Assembly (NCBI GenBank): GCA_028279705.1
Contig: JANQNF010000086.1
Coordinates: 1 to 53,057 of the forward strand
DNA: 53,057 nucleotides
Origin: an archaeon
Lineage (GTDB): Archaea > Aenigmatarchaeota > Aenigmatarchaeia > QMZP01 > JAFGSV01
Direction: 5' to 3'
The translations under genes were made by a program, and so were the position numbers. Position 1 is the stretch's first letter, and each line of letters starts with the position of its first letter. The notes beneath the pieces were generated by a model, which was not told the DNA's origin, made no database searches, and saw nothing but the letters and a program-made list of their open reading frames with translations. Below are positions 50,159 to 53,057 of the stretch, in pieces.

Positions 50159-52957
50159 TTAGAGAAGCGGCTTTAGGAATTTTCCTGTGTAACTGCCGGC
50201 ATTCTTTGCAACATCTTCTGGCGCACCTTCTGCAATGATTCGTCCGCCACCTTCCCCGCCATCAGGCCCAAGGTCTATTACATGATCAGCACTCTTTATG
50301 ACATCGAGATTATGCTCTATTACAACTATGGTGTTACCATTATCAACAAGGTCACTTAGAACGTCTATGAGCTTTTTTACGTCATGAAAGTGAAGTCCTG
50401 TAGTAGGCTCGTCAAGAAGGTAGACTGTGCTTCCAGTAGACCTTTTTGCAAGCTCTCTTGTAAGCTTTATTCTCTGAGATTCACCGCCCGAAAGGGTCGT
50501 GGAACTCTGCCCAAGCTTTATGTAGCTTAGTCCGACTTTGTCAAGAGTCTCAAGCTTTCTTTTTATCCCAGGGATATTTTTGAAAAATTCTAGTGCTTCT
50601 TCAACACTCATTGAAAGAACGTCAGCAATACTTTTTCCCTTGTACCTGACTTCAAGGGTTTCCCTGTTATATCTTCTTCCCTTGCATTCATCGCATTCCA
50701 CGTAAACGTCAGGAAGGAAGTTCATTTCTATCTTTATTACACCATCACCATTGCATGCATCGCACCTTCCTCCAGAAACATTAAAAGAAAACCTTCCAGG
50801 CTTGTACCCCTTTCTTTTTGCATCCTCAGTCTGTGCAAAAAGAGTCCTTATGTCGTCAAAAAGCTTTGTGTATGTTGCGGGATTACTTCTTGGGGTCTTT
50901 CCAATAGGACTCTGGTCTATGACTATAACCTTGTCAAGCTTTCCGTGTATCTCAAGTCCCGAGTGTTTACCAGGTCTTTTCCTGGAGCCGTTAAGCTCTT
51001 TCATTAGAGCCTTGTAAAGTATATCATAAGTAAGAGTCGACTTTCCTGACCCAGACACTCCTGTTATGAGCGTCATTATTCCAAGAGGTATATTTACATC
51101 AATATTCTTGAGATTATGCTCTTTGCACCCCTTAAGAATCATATTGCCTTTGTGCTCTCTTCTCTTTTCAGGAACAGGTATTGATATTTTCCCTGACATG
51201 TATTCCCCTGTAAGGCAGTTTTTACAGTTCATTATCTCTTTTGGCGTTCCTTCTGCAACTATTTTTCCGCCGTGAATACCTGCACCAGGGCCCATGTCTA
51301 TTACATGGTCAGCATGGCGTATTGTCTCCTCGTCGTGCTCAACGACAATGACAGTATTGCCAAGATCCCTTAATGTCACAAGTGTGTCTATTAGCTTTCT
51401 GTTGTCCTTTTGGTGAAGTCCTATAGAAGGCTCATCGAGAATGTACATCACGCCTGTCAGGTTTGATCCAATCTGGGTTGCAAGCCTTATTCTTTGTGCT
51501 TCGCCACCAGAAAGTGTGCCTGCATTTCTTGAAAGCGTAAGATAGCCAAGCCCGACATCATTTAGGAATTTCAGTCGTGAGTCTATCTCCTTTAGGACCT
51601 GCTTTGCAATTGACATGTCCTTTTCGCCGAGGCTTAGGTTCTTGAAAAAATCAATGCACTTTGTTATGGACAGGTCCGTGACGTCTATTATATTCTTTTT
51701 TCCAACTGTAACGGCAAGGATCTTTGGCTTCAGTCTCTTACCTTCACATGATGAGCATGGGCTTATCCTCATGAACTTCTCAAGTTCCCTTCTCCTGTAA
51801 TCTGATTTTGTCTGGTGGTACAACCTGTCTGATTGAGGTATAAGGCCCTCCCATGTTCCTACGTGGCTCCAGCTAGCCTCTCCGTTTTTCATGGTCATAT
51901 CAAACTTTATGCGTTCATTTGAACCATACATTATGACATTATACTGCTTTTCGGTGAGGCCCTTTATCGGAGTGAAAACGTCAAATCCGTGATGCTTTGC
52001 AACAGCCCCAAGATACTGTCCGCGCCACCCGTCAACAGCATTCCTGTAAAGGTATATTGCACCGTCAGCAATGCAGAGGTCTTTGTCAGGAATTATCAAA
52101 TCCTCGTCAAAATCCATTTTTATGCCAAGGCCATGGCACGTCTCACAAGCACCAAAAGGGCTATTGAAAGAAAACATCCTTGGCTGAAGTTCTTCAAAAA
52201 TCATCCCACAAACAGGGCATGCCATTCTTGAAGAGTAGAGTTTGTCTTTTCTTTTGTCTGCTGATATCCTGATAAGACCTTTTGACTTTGAAAGCGCATG
52301 CTCGCATGCTTCAGTAAGCCTGCTTCTGTCACTTACATCAACTCGATCTATTACTATTTCTATGTCGTGCATTACATAACGCTCAAGCTTTATTTCTTCA
52401 TCAGTTCTCTTTATTTTACCGTCAACCCTTACGCGTACATACCCGTCCTTTGCAAGTTCAGAAAACAGCTTTTCATAAGTTCCTTTCTTCTGCCTCACAA
52501 TTGGAGAAAGTATAGTCACCATTCCGTTGTAGTCGCTTGATATAAGGTCAGCAATTCGTTCAGGCGTCTGGGTCTGTATGCGCTCTCCATGCTCAGGACA
52601 ATGCGGGATACCGATTCTTGCAAAAAGAAGTCTTAAGTAATCATATATTTCTGTTACAGTTCCAACCGTGCTTCTTGGGTTCTTGCTTGTAGTTTTTTGG
52701 TCAATTGATATTGCAGGAGAAAGCCCGTCAATACTGTCAACATCAGGCTTGTTCATAAGACCAAGGAACTGTCTTGCATATGCCGAAAGGGATTCAACAT
52801 ACCTTCTTTGTCCTTCTGCATAAAGGGTATCAAATGCTAGTGTTGACTTCCCGGATCCGGAAAGTCCTGTTATGACCGCTAGCTTGTTTCTTGGTATCTC
52901 TACATTTATGTCCTTGAGATTATGCTCTCTCGCCCCATTTATAACTATATTTTTCAT
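50159..52957 (-). CDS. uvrA: UvrABC system protein A
   Basis: 932 residues with two ABC ATPase modules (Walker [16 protein letters not shown] and [15 protein letters not shown]; signatures [12 protein letters not shown] and [12 protein letters not shown]) and zinc modules ([25 protein letters not shown]). It recognises damage as a dimer. First gene of the operon; GGTGGT precedes ATG 52957. A bacterial system acquired by archaea. Confidence 0.97.
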   Translation of the reverse strand: MKNIVINGAREHNLKDINVEIPRNKLAVITGLSGSGKSTLAFDTLYAEGQRRYVESLSAYARQFLGLMNKPDVDSIDGLSPAISIDQKTTSKNPRSTVGTVTEIYDYLRLLFARIGIPHCPEHGERIQTQTPERIADLISSDYNGMVTILSPIVRQKKGTYEKLFSELAKDGYVRVRVDGKIKRTDEEIKLERYVMHDIEIVIDRVDVSDRSRLTEACEHALSKSKGLIRISADKRKDKLYSSRMACPVCGMIFEELQPRMFSFNSPFGACETCHGLGIKMDFDEDLIIPDKDLCIADGAIYLYRNAVDGWRGQYLGAVAKHHGFDVFTPIKGLTEKQYNVIMYGSNERIKFDMTMKNGEASWSHVGTWEGLIPQSDRLYHQTKSDYRRRELEKFMRISPCSSCEGKRLKPKILAVTVGKKNIIDVTDLSITKCIDFFKNLSLGEKDMSIAKQVLKEIDSRLKFLNDVGLGYLTLSRNAGTLSGGEAQRIRLATQIGSNLTGVMYILDEPSIGLHQKDNRKLIDTLVTLRDLGNTVIVVEHDEETIRHADHVIDMGPGAGIHGGKIVAEGTPKEIMNCKNCLTGEYMSGKISIPVPEKRREHKGNMILKGCKEHNLKNIDVNIPLGIMTLITGVSGSGKSTLTYDILYKALMKELNGSRKRPGKHSGLEIHGKLDKVIVIDQSPIGKTPRSNPATYTKLFDDIRTLFAQTEDAKRKGYKPGRFSFNVSGGRCDACNGDGVIKIEMNFLPDVYVECDECKGRRYNRETLEVRYKGKSIADVLSMSVEEALEFFKNIPGIKRKLETLDKVGLSYIKLGQSSTTLSGGESQRIKLTRELAKRSTGSTVYLLDEPTTGLHFHDVKKLIDVLSDLVDNGNTIVVIEHNLDVIKSADHVIDLGPDGGEGGGRIIAEGAPEDVAKNAGSYTGKFLKPLL

Positions 52958-53022
52958 AGCATACCACCGCGTACCAAGAATGTAAAAATTATTGTCAGGA
53001 CGGCAGATAAATCATATGGTAA

Positions 53023-53036
53023 GGATATATTTAAAG
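53023..53036 (-). promoter_or_regulatory. TATA box of the uvrA operon
   Basis: CTTTAAATATATCC on the minus strand is a good archaeal TATA/BRE element. It would start transcription near 53003, leaving a leader of about 46 nt with GGTGGT ahead of the uvrA ATG. Confidence 0.6.
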
Positions 53037-53057
53037 TGATCTGCAATCAAACTTTAC

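Overview
The window is archaeal chromosomal DNA. It encodes archaeal/eukaryal ribosomal proteins (S19e, L39e, L31e), PDCD5, archaeal TruD, an S-layer protein, GT-C and ALG7-like N-glycan enzymes, intron-containing tRNAs, TATA-box promoters and ATGA-type overlaps. It also carries bacterial-type uvrABC, a bacterial-looking metG and a Fur/Znu zinc module, as is common in mesophilic archaea. The lineage cannot be fixed from sequence alone; a DPANN or early-branching euryarchaeal lineage is plausible.

Layout. (1) 1-4850, minus strand: a dense run of tiny genes (zinc peptides, AbrB, DUF1660-like, wHTH, small membrane proteins, one SPFH/band-7 protein). Most stops and starts overlap, and two structured GC-rich segments and a palindromic TACGTA operator array are embedded. 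It looks like an integrated virus or plasmid, although no integrase is visible. (2) 4909-10320: a translation cluster (rps19e-pdcd5-rpl39e-rpl31e), four minus-strand genes including a TauE-like exporter, then truD and two coiled-coil genes. (3) 10391-19246: a surface-glycan cluster (GT-C/AglB-like fusion, GT4, Wzy-like, Wzx-like flippase, a CWB2-wHTH membrane regulator, ALG7/AglH-like transferase, DUF354). (4) 19342-29751: cell-surface proteins: the S-layer protein; a 1674-residue secreted protein combining Ca-binding repeats, an anthrax protective-antigen-like pore region, a Gly-rich region, cohesin and dockerin; a frameshifted DUF131 gene; a PHP phosphoesterase; and an Ig-like membrane-anchored protein. 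(5) 29920-35590: small hypotheticals, a truncated copy of the metG 3' end separated from intact metG by one orphan gene, a membrane-tethered wHTH regulator with a nested inverted-repeat operator, an SCP2-like secreted protein and ribulose-phosphate epimerase. (6) 35598-42285: tRNA genes, three with introns and two with introns in the T arm, a HIT protein, fur-znuABC, a Fic protein and an orphan proteasome-like Ntn hydrolase. The last three modules are separated by a dispersed repeat related to the 3' end of tRNA-Thr. (7) 42408-53057: an amino-acid-binding lipoprotein, UPF0182, a membrane methyltransferase-like protein and the uvrA-uvrC-uvrB operon.

How the genes fit together: the glycan cluster sits beside the S-layer gene it probably serves. 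Two signal-peptide/TM/wHTH proteins could couple envelope state to transcription; the promoter of one shares a 9-bp element, at identical spacing from the TATA box, with the S-layer promoter. The most novel items are the archaeal protective-antigen-like cohesin/dockerin protein, the compact zinc-peptide element with its structured RNAs, and the tRNA-Thr-related repeat array separating the zinc, Fic and Ntn modules.
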